DNA of 64,000 nt, from NCBI RefSeq assembly GCF_021730395.1, contig NC_069362.1, positions 76,958,001-77,022,000 on the forward strand, in the 5' to 3' direction. The stretch comes from Mercenaria mercenaria. Lineage: Eukaryota > Mollusca > Bivalvia > Venerida > Veneridae. The position numbers were made by a program, and so were the translations under genes. Position 1 is the first letter of the stretch; every line of letters begins with the position of its first letter. Positions 33,701 through 39,584 of the stretch are shown here, piece after piece. The notes under the pieces are model-generated. The model had not been told where the DNA came from and searched no databases. It worked only from the letters and a program-made list of their open reading frames with translations.

Positions 33701-36196
33701 AATAATGGGGTGGATAAGTGTTTAATGGCGCAAATGTGAGCTAAATCTAGATTGGTGGATGGCCGTAAATGGTTTTAACTCACTTCCGATTCCTTAGGTA
33801 AGAATTTAGATCCGACGTCTCTAAAGAGCAAATAAAATCGATTCAAGCATTCATTTTTTGTACACTACAATTTCTCATCCCTGGACATCCTTAGCCTATA
33901 AACATCATGGATAGCCAATAAGGTATAAAAGCCTGTAGGGCCATACCAAATTGATTAATAGTTCTTTGGAAAATTTTCAAAAAAAATGGGAGCGAGCGAG
34001 CGAATTTCTTTTCTTTCTCATTTTGATTTTTTCAGAGGCGGTAGATTTTACAGGAGCGGCGGGTATTTTTTTCCCAGCTTGGACCCTTGAGGAGGCGGTT
34101 ATGATTTACATGAAGTTAACATTTCTTTAAGACAAACACAGAAATCAAACATTTACAGTGTGACTAACAGAGTAGATAGCTTTTCTATAAGTTTTAAAGA
34201 CTACATGAATGATGTTTCAAATAATACTTTGCCAGAACTCATTGAACCACTTTGTTTTTATTTTGTATTTATAAATTTAACTAAGGATGAGTGCTTATTT
34301 TTAATTTTGAATTTGTTTCTACATTAATTTGAAGGCCAGAGATTGGAATATTTAAGACAAAACTGGCACCCGATGGAATATCATACCTTCTGAAACCCAG
34401 TTAAGATGGCTCCAACCAATGACAACTTGTGCCCCTAGTGCAACTCCAAACGGTAGAGGTAAGGGTAGTATTAAATCACATTGACCAATCGACCAAACGG
34501 AGTTGGGCACACAAATGCTTCTACATTGCTCGGATCCCATTGGTATAATTTCTTAACAGATCAGCTAGCTTAACTTTTTGTGGTAAGTTAATTCCTGTCA
34601 AAAAGAGATAACAGACGACAAAGAAATTATCCCATACAAGCCACTCATAAATGTACAATGTTAATGTTATGCTTGACTGACCCAGATATTTTGAGTTGGG
34701 AAACTCTGGTTTTTAAAAGTTTCTTTCTTCCAATCAATTCACAGCCAATTAATATACAAACAGGGAAAATTGGTTACAATAGGACAGAAATTATTTTTAT
34801 TCTACACTATTTTATTTGGAAAACTAAACAGTTTTTGAATATATTGACAGAATATCTGACTGCCGTACTAAAGAGCTACGTTCAAAAAGATTTGGGCCGA
34901 ATAATGTGATGATCGTCAGGATCTGTGGATCAATTTTGTTTTTTTAAAATAGTAACTTGGCTTTGGCTCTAGCTCTAAACATAATGAACTAAACGACTGA
35001 TAACAAATGGTTGAAAACTTTATCTGAACAAGATTTCTATGTTTAATATCGCAAATATTTTAATGAATCCCCCGTGCATTCTACAAGTCGTGCTTTGTTC
35101 TTTTCACTGTACTGAACAATCGTAGAACGTGCCTACTTGATCACCTACCGGCACATCGAATGCCATGTTAGGCACTAGCACAGACACTCCAGATTTAAAA
35201 CAAATGATGAACAACACCATAATTCCTGACTTTTTTAGTTTGGGTAATCAGCTACATGTATTACGGACGCATGAATTCCGATCAATATCACATTGACGCA
35301 TTAAAACAGCGATAAAACCTGTTTTGCCGTTATCATTCCGGACTGCGTAATCAGAAAAAATAAATTTTTGGAGATTTTTATGTACGTGCGGGTGGGTGAA
35401 TTTTTTTTCTTTTTCTCGGGAATGAAATTATTGATGCGGTAGTTCCGACAAACGACAAATCAATTTGGTATGGCCTAGAGTACATCTACAGCTTTTATTC
35501 ATACAATGTAACCGGGCTACAATAAGAAAACTCTGCCTTTGCCACCAAAGTGGTCATTGCTAAAGCTACCTTGCTTAATATTTTTGAAAGTCGTTTACAA
35601 TTTATTCTGATGTTCATATAGAGAATGAAAGCGGCTTTAATCTAGTAAGTATATGAGCAAATGAAATCTTAGGAAGCATAGAACACAACGAACTCAAATA
35701 ATAACATACCCGGGTTGACTGAGTGTTCATAAGGAGTACCAGTAAAGAAATGTGCAACACACTTAACTCCCCTAGCATTGGCAGTCCATACAACCAAAAT
35801 TCATAAATTTTGTTTCAGGTTTTTAGGTTTTTACGCTTTATATACCACTGTTCTTCCTATTACAATACGTATCTCCCTGAGTGGAGGTAACATATTACAA
35901 TAACGGCAAAAATGGTCCAAACAATACCTTCTATCTGGATCTGCCACCCGGGCAACAATGGCGGTATGTAAAACCTGGTTAAATGGAACACCAATACAAG
36001 CATTTTCGGGAGGTGTCGGGTCCACGAAAGCTGTTGTCTTCTCACAAGACTTCCCACCTTCGTATACGTTGAACAAAAACTGTACAGGGATACTGCTTAA
36101 AGGTGTAGTTAAATCAGCATCCGCATAATCTTCCACTTGTATGGGAACAGCATACCAACCAGTCCTTACTGCTGCATATGTTATTGTGCATGTATC
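601..36196 (-). CDS. Giant mosaic surface protein gene (animal modules + CARDB + RHS/YD + GFLPPN module + EGF + SEA-like), multi-exon
   Basis: A single intron-rich minus-strand gene; the exons are listed separately. Splice sites are mostly GT-AG, and codon phase agrees across most junctions. The domain order is unlike teneurins, which have EGF, NHL, YD and core; here CARDB repeats precede the YD repeats, and a bacterial-type GFLPPN module, EGF domains and a SEA-like stretch follow the core. There are many N-glycosylation sequons, so I infer an extracellular protein. The first exon seen starts at a splice acceptor, so the start codon and signal peptide lie upstream and were not found. The last exon seen may not be the last. 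A few frame interruptions occur in the 5' half and more in the 3' half, so the locus may be a decaying paralog or an indel-rich assembly. The modules are clear; the exact protein and its function are not. Confidence 0.8.
3223..3457. mobile_element. Palindromic MITE-like element
   Basis: A near-perfect 235-bp inverted repeat that starts GAGCCacGCCATGgGAAAA and ends with the inverse. The arms carry 'cccactatgttg' and 'ccatgctggtcgcatac' around a short asymmetric centre. Possible 4-bp ATAT duplications flank it. It has no coding capacity. I recognise this family as common in venerid and other bivalve genomes. Confidence 0.75.
3780..4310. repeat. Degenerate mollusc-type interspersed repeat
   Basis: Recurring phrases such as 'caataagggtcatctac' and 'caataacggtcatctac', with 'gtgcggaaactg' and 'tttgacctactg', show two or three decayed copies of a unit common in bivalve introns. 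The distal end of the left inverted-repeat arm lies inside or beside it. Confidence 0.5.
4323..4432 (-). CDS. Exon: probable SEA-like domain, first half
   Basis: Acceptor ttctag|AGGAG and donor AAATG|gtagtt. The peptide alternates strand-forming residues (VSLHLNIQV, LKVAVTFEIY), like the first strands of a SEA domain. The exon enters in phase 1 and leaves in phase 0. The plus-strand partner is 63,840-63,951. Confidence 0.6.
4530..4690. repeat. Short interspersed repeat shared by both arms
   Basis: 'actgcacggatgttcagaggctgatcatgatcaacacttgtcgcaaaggc' type sequence resembles a common bivalve palindromic repeat. It also lies at about 63,610-63,745 in the right arm, so it was in place before the duplication. 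Confidence 0.5.
4779..4823 (-). CDS. Small 45-bp linker exon
   Basis: Acceptor tcttttcag|AGG and donor CCTG|gtaag. It encodes EEIDTVNTTMLTENPG, a short Thr/Asn-rich linker with one sequon, between the calcium-binding EGF and the SEA-like exon. It is a phase 1-1 exon. The right-arm partner is 63,452-63,495. Confidence 0.7.
5224..5445 (-). CDS. Exon: EGF + calcium-binding EGF
   Basis: The phase 1-1 exon has acceptor ctttttag|CATG and donor ATCG|gtatgt. It encodes one EGF-like repeat (CPC...CECKGGWEGKGC) followed directly by DIDECLNN..., the D-I/V-D-E-C signature of calcium-binding EGF, with CQN...GYDCLCLIGY. Six cysteines fit each domain. It reads open in this arm. Confidence 0.88.
5723..5860 (-). 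CDS. Exon: EGF/laminin-type cysteine-rich repeat
   Basis: The phase 1-1 exon has acceptor tttaaag|AATGC and donor GTTTG|gtatga. The peptide begins ECREHDYGVKCNYTCDCD and has eight cysteines, ending CSCSRQWKGMACDEF. This is the EGF-like style of scavenger-receptor/MEGF proteins. Confidence 0.85.
6199..6888 (-). CDS. Exon: 230-residue glycosylated beta-rich segment
   Basis: A 690-bp phase 1-1 exon (acceptor tttacag|CTTCC, donor GGAG|gtaatt). It starts with a proline-rich linker (SPPPEPPLLEL), then two probable beta-sandwich repeats with many N-glycosylation sequons (NDST, NMTT, NSTG, NGTN, NFTR, NASF, NSSV, NEST). Few cysteines. I do not recognise a named family. It lies between EGF repeats, so it is extracellular. 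Confidence 0.82.
7185..7277 (-). CDS. Exon: single EGF domain
   Basis: The phase 1-1 exon (acceptor ttcaaag|GTACT, donor TCCA|gtaagt) encodes exactly one compact EGF domain, TCDCSGHGNCSARMQVC then CDEGFYGPSC. It marks the switch from the bacterial-type module to the animal tail. The right-arm partner is 61,023-61,115. Confidence 0.9.
7607..7783 (-). CDS. Exon: end of bacterial-type module (VAxDxVGN strand)
   Basis: Acceptor attacag|GCAAT and donor GAGTG|gtacg. The peptide carries LLPVAVDQVGNRPKL, matching the '...YSVATDNVGNREP...' terminal strand of the Ig-like unit that follows GFLPPN in giant bacterial secreted proteins. Confidence 0.82.
8104..8236 (-). CDS. Exon: Ig-like strand with TDTGSGVKHVDIF
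   Basis: Acceptor aatttag|ATTGA and donor GCAAG|gtacg. The peptide has DSSPEVNGS and then VLATDTGSGVKHVDIF, corresponding to the 'D..P.S.V...W.G.D.GSGI..YDIYVS' motif after GFLPPN modules in bacteria. It joins in phase 0 to the preceding exon. Confidence 0.82.
8237..10520. other. Intron shared by both arms, with tRNA-derived SINE remnants
   Basis: A 2.3-kb intron whose whole length recurs at about 57,790-60,066. It contains two tRNA-promoter-like B boxes: about 8370-8430 (inverse of ggttcgaatcccgcctcagg) and about 10,370-10,440 (gggttcgttccctgaac). I see no exon. Open frames here are identical in both arms because the DNA is nearly identical, not because of selection I can see. Confidence 0.5.
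10521..10710 (-). CDS. Exon: GFLPPN-module exon, left copy (looks broken)
   Basis: Homologous to 57,605-57,789. The 3' half keeps the FDQNEPIDTPNIFNT motif; the GFLPPN half is disturbed relative to the right copy. Acceptor tttgtcag and donor ACACG|gtaaa are kept. Confidence 0.7.
11340..11495 (-). mobile_element. RUDI/V-SINE type SINE, 5'-truncated
   Basis: The minus strand reads 'gaagttggcagttacttgc', 'ggaacactgg' and 'aaaacggcgttaaaccc'-like tail, ending in an (AAAC)n-type tract. The same insertion is at 56,819-56,972 in the right arm, so it predates the arm duplication. Confidence 0.75.
11845..11966 (-). CDS. Exon: GFLPPN-module upstream strand, left copy (looks broken)
   Basis: Homologous to 56,342-56,453. 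It keeps GTIDMTA at the start and AGLD near the middle, with several disturbances relative to the right copy. Confidence 0.65.
12138..12361 (-). CDS. Exon: TAPAQ beta-sandwich, left copy (looks broken)
   Basis: Homologous to 55,940-56,170 with the same splice sites (ccatttcag / gtaaaag-like). The translation is disturbed in this arm. Confidence 0.65.
12760..12843 (-). CDS. Small exon leading into the DPND motif, left copy
   Basis: It encodes VKRPLDREVREI..., homologous to 55,466-55,549. The donor ATCCC|ggtaag-type site is preserved. The acceptor is inferred from the right copy. Confidence 0.6.
13460..14110. repeat. Degenerate tandem repeat (unit about 160 bp), in both arms
   Basis: Repeated phrases 'caaggtcacac', 'aagtcacagacccct', 'tttcatgtccg' and 'acttggcacaaatg' recur several times here and at about 54,230-54,850. 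This 'tcaaggtcac/ggcacaaatg' unit is a familiar decayed repeat in bivalve introns. Confidence 0.6.
14147..14426 (-). CDS. Exon: Gly/Ala-rich post-core segment, left copy (looks broken)
   Basis: Homologous to 53,903-54,180. It keeps MAQPLVGGGIHGL; other parts are disturbed. The low-side donor revcomp(acctac) matches the right arm. Confidence 0.65.
14973..15291 (-). CDS. Exon: RHS repeat-associated core, left copy (looks broken)
   Basis: Acceptor ttttgacag|GTCTG. RHS-core motifs MTGIYYLRLRLYDSYTGR and SIDPL are readable, but the exon has several interruptions relative to the right copy (53,034-53,353). The preceding exon ends ...YFMYDPLG in the matching phase. Confidence 0.8.
15418..16386. other. 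Intron between YD repeats and RHS core, unique side of the left breakpoint
   Basis: AT-rich, no exon. The inverted-repeat edge lies at 15,417, so this stretch has no counterpart next to the right arm. Confidence 0.5.
16387..16767. mobile_element. Mutator-like MITE, copy 1 (381 bp)
   Basis: The terminal inverted repeats are CAATCTGACTAAAGTAC and, inverted at the other end, CAATCAGACTGAAAGTAC. A perfect 10-bp target duplication, AAGTTACTGT, sits at 16,377-16,386 and 16,768-16,777, the length expected for Mutator-like transposition. Near 16,550-16,600 it carries, on the minus strand, a decayed tRNA-like sequence (agccggctagatcagt). It has no transposase. It sits in the intron before the RHS-core exon. 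Confidence 0.85.
16887..17008 (-). CDS. Exon: last YD/RHS unit before the core
   Basis: Acceptor attgtag|ATAAA and donor TTAGG|gtatgt. The peptide includes SIYYYHGGVQIGLVAARHDD and ends YFMYDPLG, the standard lead-in to an RHS core. It joins in phase 0 to the exon at 17,301-18,465 and fits in phase onto either RHS-core exon. Confidence 0.9.
17301..18465 (-). CDS. Large exon: RHS/YD repeats
   Basis: An open exon of 1165 bp. At least a dozen tandem YD motifs are visible: YEYNDRKQL, YAYDETGNLI, YQYDENKQV, YKYNEHGQL, YEYDTVTGLL, FKYDRAGQV, YEYDNAKNR, FKYDKNGNL, FVFDEENRI and FKYDALGNL. These repeats wind into the hollow beta-barrel of bacterial Rhs/TcC proteins and of teneurins. The donor is GAGCAG|gtcaaa. 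At the 5' edge the acceptor is ggaag|GTCAC; its phase does not fit the previous exon perfectly. Confidence 0.93.
18674..19052 (-). CDS. Exon: early YD repeats (frame interrupted)
   Basis: The exon opens LYLYDFDTGVLSQTR after a tttcag acceptor and closes YEGDL before gtaagt. The reading frame changes about twice inside, though every part looks coding. This could be sequence error or decay. Confidence 0.7.
19200..19440 (-). CDS. Exon: first YD/RHS repeats
   Basis: Acceptor ttttcag|AATTT and donor AAGGT|gtaagt. The peptide EFVLRRYQDNKEFHFDSETL followed by SLHFEYEKSLLTKI matches the start of RHS repeat regions (G-x-x-Y-x-F-D, then L-x-F-x-Y). Confidence 0.88.
19441..20355. other. Intron, AT-rich
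   Basis: Nothing coding or repetitive recognised. Confidence 0.4.
20356..20501 (-). CDS. Exon: pre-RHS beta strands, GC-AG donor
   Basis: Missed by simple ORF length. A 48-codon open frame reads TTFRDTKIKAIYESELTF... and ends AITETAT. Phase links ...GWILPLW upstream to EFVLRRYQ downstream only if the donor is ACAG|gcgagt, a GC-AG intron. The acceptor is gctgaaag|GACC. Position and phase support it strongly. Confidence 0.72.
20775..22831 (-). CDS. Large exon: CARDB-like repeats, IPT-like unit, pre-RHS junction
   Basis: A 2-kb open exon. It begins with CARDB-type units: 'DYNITNTGNVSTYSAWYDSV' with YLSED, then 'VTWDLINNGTNSASGYKCDS' with YLSED. An IPT/TIG-like segment (DVFPKSAITGAQTTLYIKG) follows, then a long beta-rich part. 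It closes with YIGPGWILPLW, the animal form of the bacterial 'LGRGW.H.W' motif that opens RHS domains. Donor CTATG|gtaatg. Numerous sequons. CARDB domains are bacterial-type cell-adhesion beta-sandwiches. Confidence 0.92.
22885..23677 (-). CDS. Exon: CARDB-like repeats
   Basis: The acceptor is ttcccag|AAGCA. It holds two CARDB-type units: 'ADLSVMTF...LNWKVTNLGNSMSNFLSWQD' and 'LKVNVTVTNVGDKTTSKSSW' with DSIYLA. The 3' junction to the next exon is uncertain: either a very short intron of about 50 bp or an interruption. Confidence 0.82.
23762..24358 (-). CDS. Exon: CARDB-like repeat (frame interrupted)
   Basis: The exon opens LPSRDEQKH, the continuation of 'QDRV|YLSRD'. It includes VVLPFSIYGNVAFRLVVDN and ends near FVIE before gtagtt. 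At least one interruption lies in the second half. Confidence 0.72.
25200..25920. repeat. Intronic repeats incl. (CA)n microsatellite
   Basis: A CA-rich microsatellite lies at about 25,355-25,392. At 25,640-25,910 a decayed mollusc repeat ('gagggccaccaaagaaacat', 'gatgttgtttgaagaaaat', 'gacggacgatgcat') fills the intron between two CARDB exons. Confidence 0.6.
26027..26182 (-). CDS. Exon: CARDB-like domain, first half
   Basis: The peptide TPPPDLEVQSINV followed by ISWTVQNSGNDSPLSQMYW and QDRV is a textbook CARDB start (DL.V..I......G....ISW.V.N.G). Donor GAGTG|gtaagt. Phase 0-0 exon. Confidence 0.9.
26450..26640 (-). CDS. Exon: CARDB-like domain, second half
   Basis: SISIKIPEFISGEFYVIIET and DVYNHVFENFGENNN form the last strands of CARDB, including the 'D....V.E....NN' ending. 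Enters in phase 1, leaves in phase 0. Confidence 0.9.
26933..27037 (-). CDS. Exon: CARDB-like domain, first half
   Basis: SNVQLTWTVVNAGEGPTKDT then SWWDRVWWSQ, the ISW.V.N.G signature. Phase 1-1, GT-AG bounded. Confidence 0.9.
27346..28590 (-). CDS. Large exon: animal Ig-like module, FN3-like domain, CARDB (few breaks)
   Basis: In order: a module with CGFDRKWTAVDKAGNVATED; an FN3-like domain (LRWQGSMSSKKYEIYLW, then SPGTKYNWQVVFLY and WVFETR); then a CARDB start (DLSVTDITVPPSAF) and its end (GGYIVENNTTNNV, then LTPPPDLEV). It reads in one direction throughout with about two or three frame interruptions. The acceptor is actaag|GGTTT and the donor CTCAG|gtattt. Confidence 0.8.
28938..29204 (-). 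CDS. Exon: one Ig-like domain (DTTPP type)
   Basis: A symmetric phase 1-1 exon coding one beta-sandwich. It begins DTTPPVVTMLEKP, has FRWQCPFPCTTFCSVS with paired cysteines, and ends IKASDDVGNVNETSYTWTT. This unit is common in invertebrate extracellular mosaics. Confidence 0.9.
29403..29657 (-). CDS. Exon: one Ig-like domain (DITPP type)
   Basis: A symmetric phase 1-1 exon paralogous to the next one: DITPPTITLVEEA, IKWTVNEPATAVCTL, then a second cysteine (SCKNTWSK), and NIVATDLEGNSARESHTWVV. Tandem exon duplication or shuffling is likely. Confidence 0.92.
29658..30871. other. Intron with a SINE
   Basis: 1.2 kb without coding signal. It contains the SINE at 30,155-30,385 and an (ATA/ATG)n-rich tract at about 30,388-30,420. 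Confidence 0.5.
30155..30385 (+). mobile_element. Full-length RUDI/V-SINE type SINE
   Basis: A tRNA-like head, gcccgcttagttcagtagtg (A box) and gagttcgatccc (B box), is followed by the conserved body 'gttggcagttacttgcagag', 'aatccaggaacactggttag', 'aaacggcattaaacc' and an A-rich tail. Confidence 0.85.
30872..30949 (-). CDS. Small exon: GTTYCKAES motif
   Basis: A 78-bp phase 1-1 exon too short for ordinary ORF calling. It encodes GIVRGTTYCKAESMAINDIS ending FWKFRIR, which continues the module from 31,202-31,382 and links in phase to DITPP downstream. This pattern (G.VRG..C..ES....D..FW.F) recurs in invertebrate mosaic proteins. Confidence 0.85.
31202..31382 (-). CDS. Exon: invertebrate extracellular module
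   Basis: The peptide RPTYIRLYNRSG, IDASDSYSVTIDS, LIEKETYYFLFDFG is a beta-rich module known from invertebrate mosaic proteins. The acceptor is gtttcag|ATTAT and the donor TTTTG|gtacag. Phase 0 in, phase 1 out. Confidence 0.88.
31617..31708 (-). CDS. Small exon: VYPSRRQWSI motif
   Basis: A 92-bp exon encoding ASPALQKDSQVPANKVYPSR, then RQWSISADIN. It connects the micro-exon and the 31.2-kb exon with matching phases (1 in, 0 out). Confidence 0.85.
32780..32820 (-). CDS. 41-bp micro-exon
   Basis: It encodes TESNQRCVTLLAG. The acceptor is gttttacag|AACTG and the donor AGGAG|gtgagc. Its phases (2 in, 1 out) are exactly those left open between 33,123 and 31,708, and it supplies the cysteine strand expected after 'FCFSAVES'. 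Confidence 0.88.
33123..33278 (-). CDS. Exon: SPLGMTKS module
   Basis: ISEIKTISPLGMTKSHLYNV followed by MNVTWSPENRDVSNIFCFSA. This is an animal extracellular beta-sandwich in which the fifth strand 'FCFSA' precedes a conserved cysteine supplied by the next micro-exon. GT-AG bounded, phase 2-2. Confidence 0.88.
33939..35475. mobile_element. 1.54-kb TIR element with 3-bp TAG duplication
   Basis: A perfect 18-bp terminal inverted repeat, GGCCATACCAAATTGATT, at both ends, flanked by TAG on both sides. No transposase is visible inside. The 3-bp duplication suggests a PIF/Harbinger-like non-autonomous element. It lies in the intron between 35,928 and 33,278. Confidence 0.78.
35928..36196 (-). CDS. 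First exon seen: GWYAVPIQVEDYA module
   Basis: The acceptor is atcatag|GATAC and the donor AGAAG|gtattg. The peptide DTCTITYAAVRTGWYAVPIQ continues to VEDYADAD and PLSSIPVQFLFNVY. This module with two cysteine pairs is common in invertebrate mosaic proteins, where it directly precedes the SPxGMTKS module. It enters at an acceptor, so at least one upstream exon exists; I did not find it. Confidence 0.9.
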
Positions 36197-36404
36197 CTAT
36201 GATAGAATATTTGCATTAAGGTAATTCTACACCCTCTAACAATATTTGATTAAACACAGATTTTTAAAGCATCATGATACTCATAAAAAGTCGTTACATG
36301 ATTTGTACTTGATATTTTGCTGTACAGATTTGTGCAGTGTTCCGTTAGGGTCATCGCTTTCTTTTATATATCGACCGCGCGCGAAATGCGAGATCGTAAG
36401 CTCG

Positions 36405-36945
36405 CAATCTGACTAAAGTACATCTCCTATTACGCTACGCTTAGGATCTGAAGACGTGCTATTGATAGCCTCGTTCTGACGACTCTTCCGCTAGCCAATC
36501 AGAGCCTTACTTACAACATTTTGTTTGTGAATGTAGAAGTTTAAAATATCTATATTTAGCCTGGGTTTTTCATATTTACAATTCTTATGACGACCACATC
36601 GCGACTACGCCCTCGTGTTTTGAGAGAAATCATATGTCATAGTACGGACTTGGTAACGTAAAATGTCAGACAGCCGGTTAGCTCAGTCGGTAGGGCACTC
36701 GCCCGGTAAGCGAGGGGTACCGGGTTCGAGCCCCGGACTTACTGCACATTTTACTAACTCTTTGACATTCGACGGTATTTTGATGGTTCAGCCAAAATGC
36801 TTATTGAAACAAGTCGTCTGACTGGTTCAAATAAAAATAGATTTGCGAAAATAAAAATAGTAATATCGGAAATCCAAAATATACAGAAGACGAATGGGTC
36901 ATTCTCAGATCTTCGTTTAGAAGATCAAGTACTTTAGTCAGATTG
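36405..36945. mobile_element. Mutator-like MITE, copy 2 (541 bp), carrying a tRNA-like sequence
   Basis: Same family as 16,387-16,767 but inverted. The ends are CAATCTGACTAAAGTAC and its inverse. A 9-bp target duplication, GTAAGCTCG/GTGAGCTCG (one mismatch), lies at 36,396-36,404 and 36,946-36,954. It has no transposase. Confidence 0.85.
36673..36744 (+). tRNA. tRNA-like sequence inside the MITE (probably not functional)
   Basis: D arm GCTCAGTCGGTAGGGC, anticodon arm CTCGC-CCGGTAA-GCGAG (anticodon GGT by position, but position 33 is C instead of U), T arm CCGGG-TTCGAGC-CCCGG. A and B box promoters are good. The acceptor stem does not pair, so I read it as a tRNA-derived segment rather than a working gene. 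Confidence 0.5.
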
Positions 36946-37114
36946 GTGAGCTCGAAATTATTTTGCAGTTTCAACATTTATTGGCCAGTTTTTCAACTAT
37001 TCAGTAATGAATTAACCCCCGAGTTAAGGTTCATTCTATCGGAAAAAGAGTGGGTCTAAATAATTTAGATTTCCGGATTTCTTACTGAACAAAAGTTATA
37101 AAAAGTATATACCA

Positions 37115-37517
37115 ATGGATTCGTCTTGGAACGAAGTATACGATGAGATAGTCAAACTACGACTACGTCTCTTTCATAAGTCGTACGATGACGAATTTGA
37201 TAACAAAATTGGTCATGTTTTTTCAAAATCAAGGGCTGCTTCAAAATACGTGCGGAGTCCGTTTAACATGTATTTACAGATAGACAAGACATGTATCTAG
37301 TTCCTGCCACCCTTTAAATTACCCTAATTGTTTTCAAAAGGCTGACGATTTACGTTTAAAATACACTTTAGAATGCTTCAAACGACTGTTTTCATCGCCC
37401 TTTGTTGACATGACGGACTACTTTTTAGTTGCTATAAATATGAAAATTGCACGAAGAAATCGTGTTCGATTCCCGCCAAATATAATAAAGGATGGTTCTT
37501 CACGACATTTACCTTAA
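37115..37517 (+). CDS. Unknown reading frames (61 codons, then about 58 codons in another phase)
   Basis: Two adjacent frames with coding-like composition. The first is MDSSWNEVYDEIVKLRLRLF... to 37,300; the second covers about 37,341-37,517 and includes LECFKRLFSSPFVDM and NMKIARRNRVRFPPN. I recognise no family. They may be remnants of one gene or of a transposon. Confidence 0.35.
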
Positions 37518-38732
37518 GGGAGAGTTTTTTTTTATCCCGATAATCATTCTTGACAGGTGCGAAAGATCCAATAACACTATTCAAATAGTACAGTAAAAAA
37601 TATTTTAAGAATAATTATCAGTCTTTTTAAATTTTTTTTTGGTCAAAATATTCTACAACCTCAAATGAAGTCTAAATCATCTGCTTCATTGAACTATGAT
37701 CTTACTTTTTTTAAACGGTCTGTTTAATTTAATAAAAATGTTATCGTTCCAAACTTTGTAAAATTTCTTATTTTAAAGACCATTAGGTCTTTTGAATATT
37801 TCGACTACCAGACTAGTCATTTAAACCTTCAGTCTGTACACAGAAATACATATCGCCGCCATTTAAACTATTCAAACCTGATGGAGCTCTATTATATCAA
37901 ATAAATGTAATTATGTCAATAAAGGTCTTCATTTAGGGGTTTTAGCACGCCTGAATCTTAAGCCTGACAACAGATTGATTTTATGATCTCCGCTGATTTC
38001 GTTCATAAGCTAAAATGTTGTAAAACTTTACAAGATTTCTCGTCCGAGTTATATGAAGGAGTGCCTATCTGAACATTGTGTATACAATTCAGTGCACCTT
38101 ACGATTTCCACGGGTCTGTTGGATAGCTTCTTCACAGGAAATATATTCTACATTGCAAATAGCGTTTCCGACACTTGAGGTTAGGAGAAGCAATTCGGAC
38201 ACTAGACAGCGACCTAAAAGGCCTTAGTCATGCTTAAGGGCAGGTCCGGATCCAGAAATATCTTTATTTGGTGGGGTTAGGCTCTAGTTTAGAATGAATG
38301 TGCCACCAGCGGGACGCATAGCTCCGATCGGGAGTAGGTTTCTGGGTGTTCTGCCCCGGGAAAAGTTTGAAATACAGATATGTAATGGTAGCCTCTGGTC
38401 TAAATTTTGAGAAAATATTATTGCCAAAATAGCTGGGTGCAACTTTGATGAATATAGGACACTCCGCTGTTAAAACATTTGCATTACTTTGGACGGTTTT
38501 TCAAGGCCTTCGGGTTTATCTCAGAAATTTTTAAAAACCATATCATTGACAGAATAAGTTTTGGGAAACAATATCATTAATTGTTTAGCTGTCCCTCTAC
38601 ATAAACAAGTACAACCGAGAAGTCACGAAATCGCAACATTTATAAATTACCAACAACTGAAACTGAAAGTGCATTTTGCCTGACTGCCTAGCTGTGTTCC
38701 TCTTTGTGAACTTGTAATATTTTGCATTTCTG

Positions 38733-38993
38733 CTTGTTTGTTTTGAGTTTAATGGCGTTTTTTCAACAGTATTTCAGTCATGTAACGGCGAGCAGATAAC
38801 CTAACCAGTGTTCCTGGATTCTGTACCAGTACAAACTTGTTCTCCGCAAGTGACTGTCAACCTCCCCACATGAATTATCAGAGGTGGAAGACGAATGATT
38901 TCAGACACAAAGTCTTTAATCAAACCGTCACAAAGAACATATGTCTCGCGATCCGTAGACCAACGCTCTTCCTACTGAGCTAAGCGGGCGGCC
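38733..38993 (-). mobile_element. Full-length RUDI/V-SINE type SINE
   Basis: Minus strand: head gccgcccgcttagctcagta and 'gatcgcgagac', body 'gttgacagtcacttgcggag' and 'aatccaggaacactggttag', tail 'aacgccattaaac'. It includes the middle part missing from the truncated copies. Confidence 0.85.
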
Positions 38994-39584
38994 TTGCATT
39001 TCTGTACAAGACTGATGATAGACACACAGATGTAGGATTTCTTTTTACATAAGGTCCTGGAAACAAGATTACCTTTTTTATAATTAGGTAGAACATATTC
39101 ACAAACAAAAAGTGTTAGTATATAGCATCTTCTGTTAATGCCTGTGCTATTAATGATAAAAAGAATGAAAGGGACAACAAGTTAAGTAATTTATGACAAC
39201 AGTTTTATTTTGCAGCATAACAAATTCAAGCATGTCCACACATATAAAAGTATATATTATCAATACACAATTATACATAGAAAGTTGTGCTACAAAGGGA
39301 ACCAAACTCCAAAACAGTGTTACTTCCCCTTATCTGTACAATTTGACAATATTCCTTCATGGAGGTTGCAAAAGGAACTAGAATGGTGTTGACAGAAAAT
39401 GTTTCATTCAATCATGTAGTATACCGACGGCTCAATAATGTTATTCAGTAAAACTGACATTACTAAAACAACTGAACACAAAACAAATGTACATGTCTAC
39501 ATAATGTCCATGATGCTTAACAAGTTTTAATTGAAATGAACAGAAATGTAGGAAACTACAATGTAGTTGTCATTAGTCGTCAAA

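Noticed and set aside
34352-34540. 62-codon minus-strand frame
   Set aside because: Lies inside the 1.54-kb TIR element and does not fit the phase between neighbouring exons.
36673-36744. Functional tRNA-Thr
   Set aside because: The acceptor stem does not pair, position 33 is not U, and the sequence is part of a repeated MITE.
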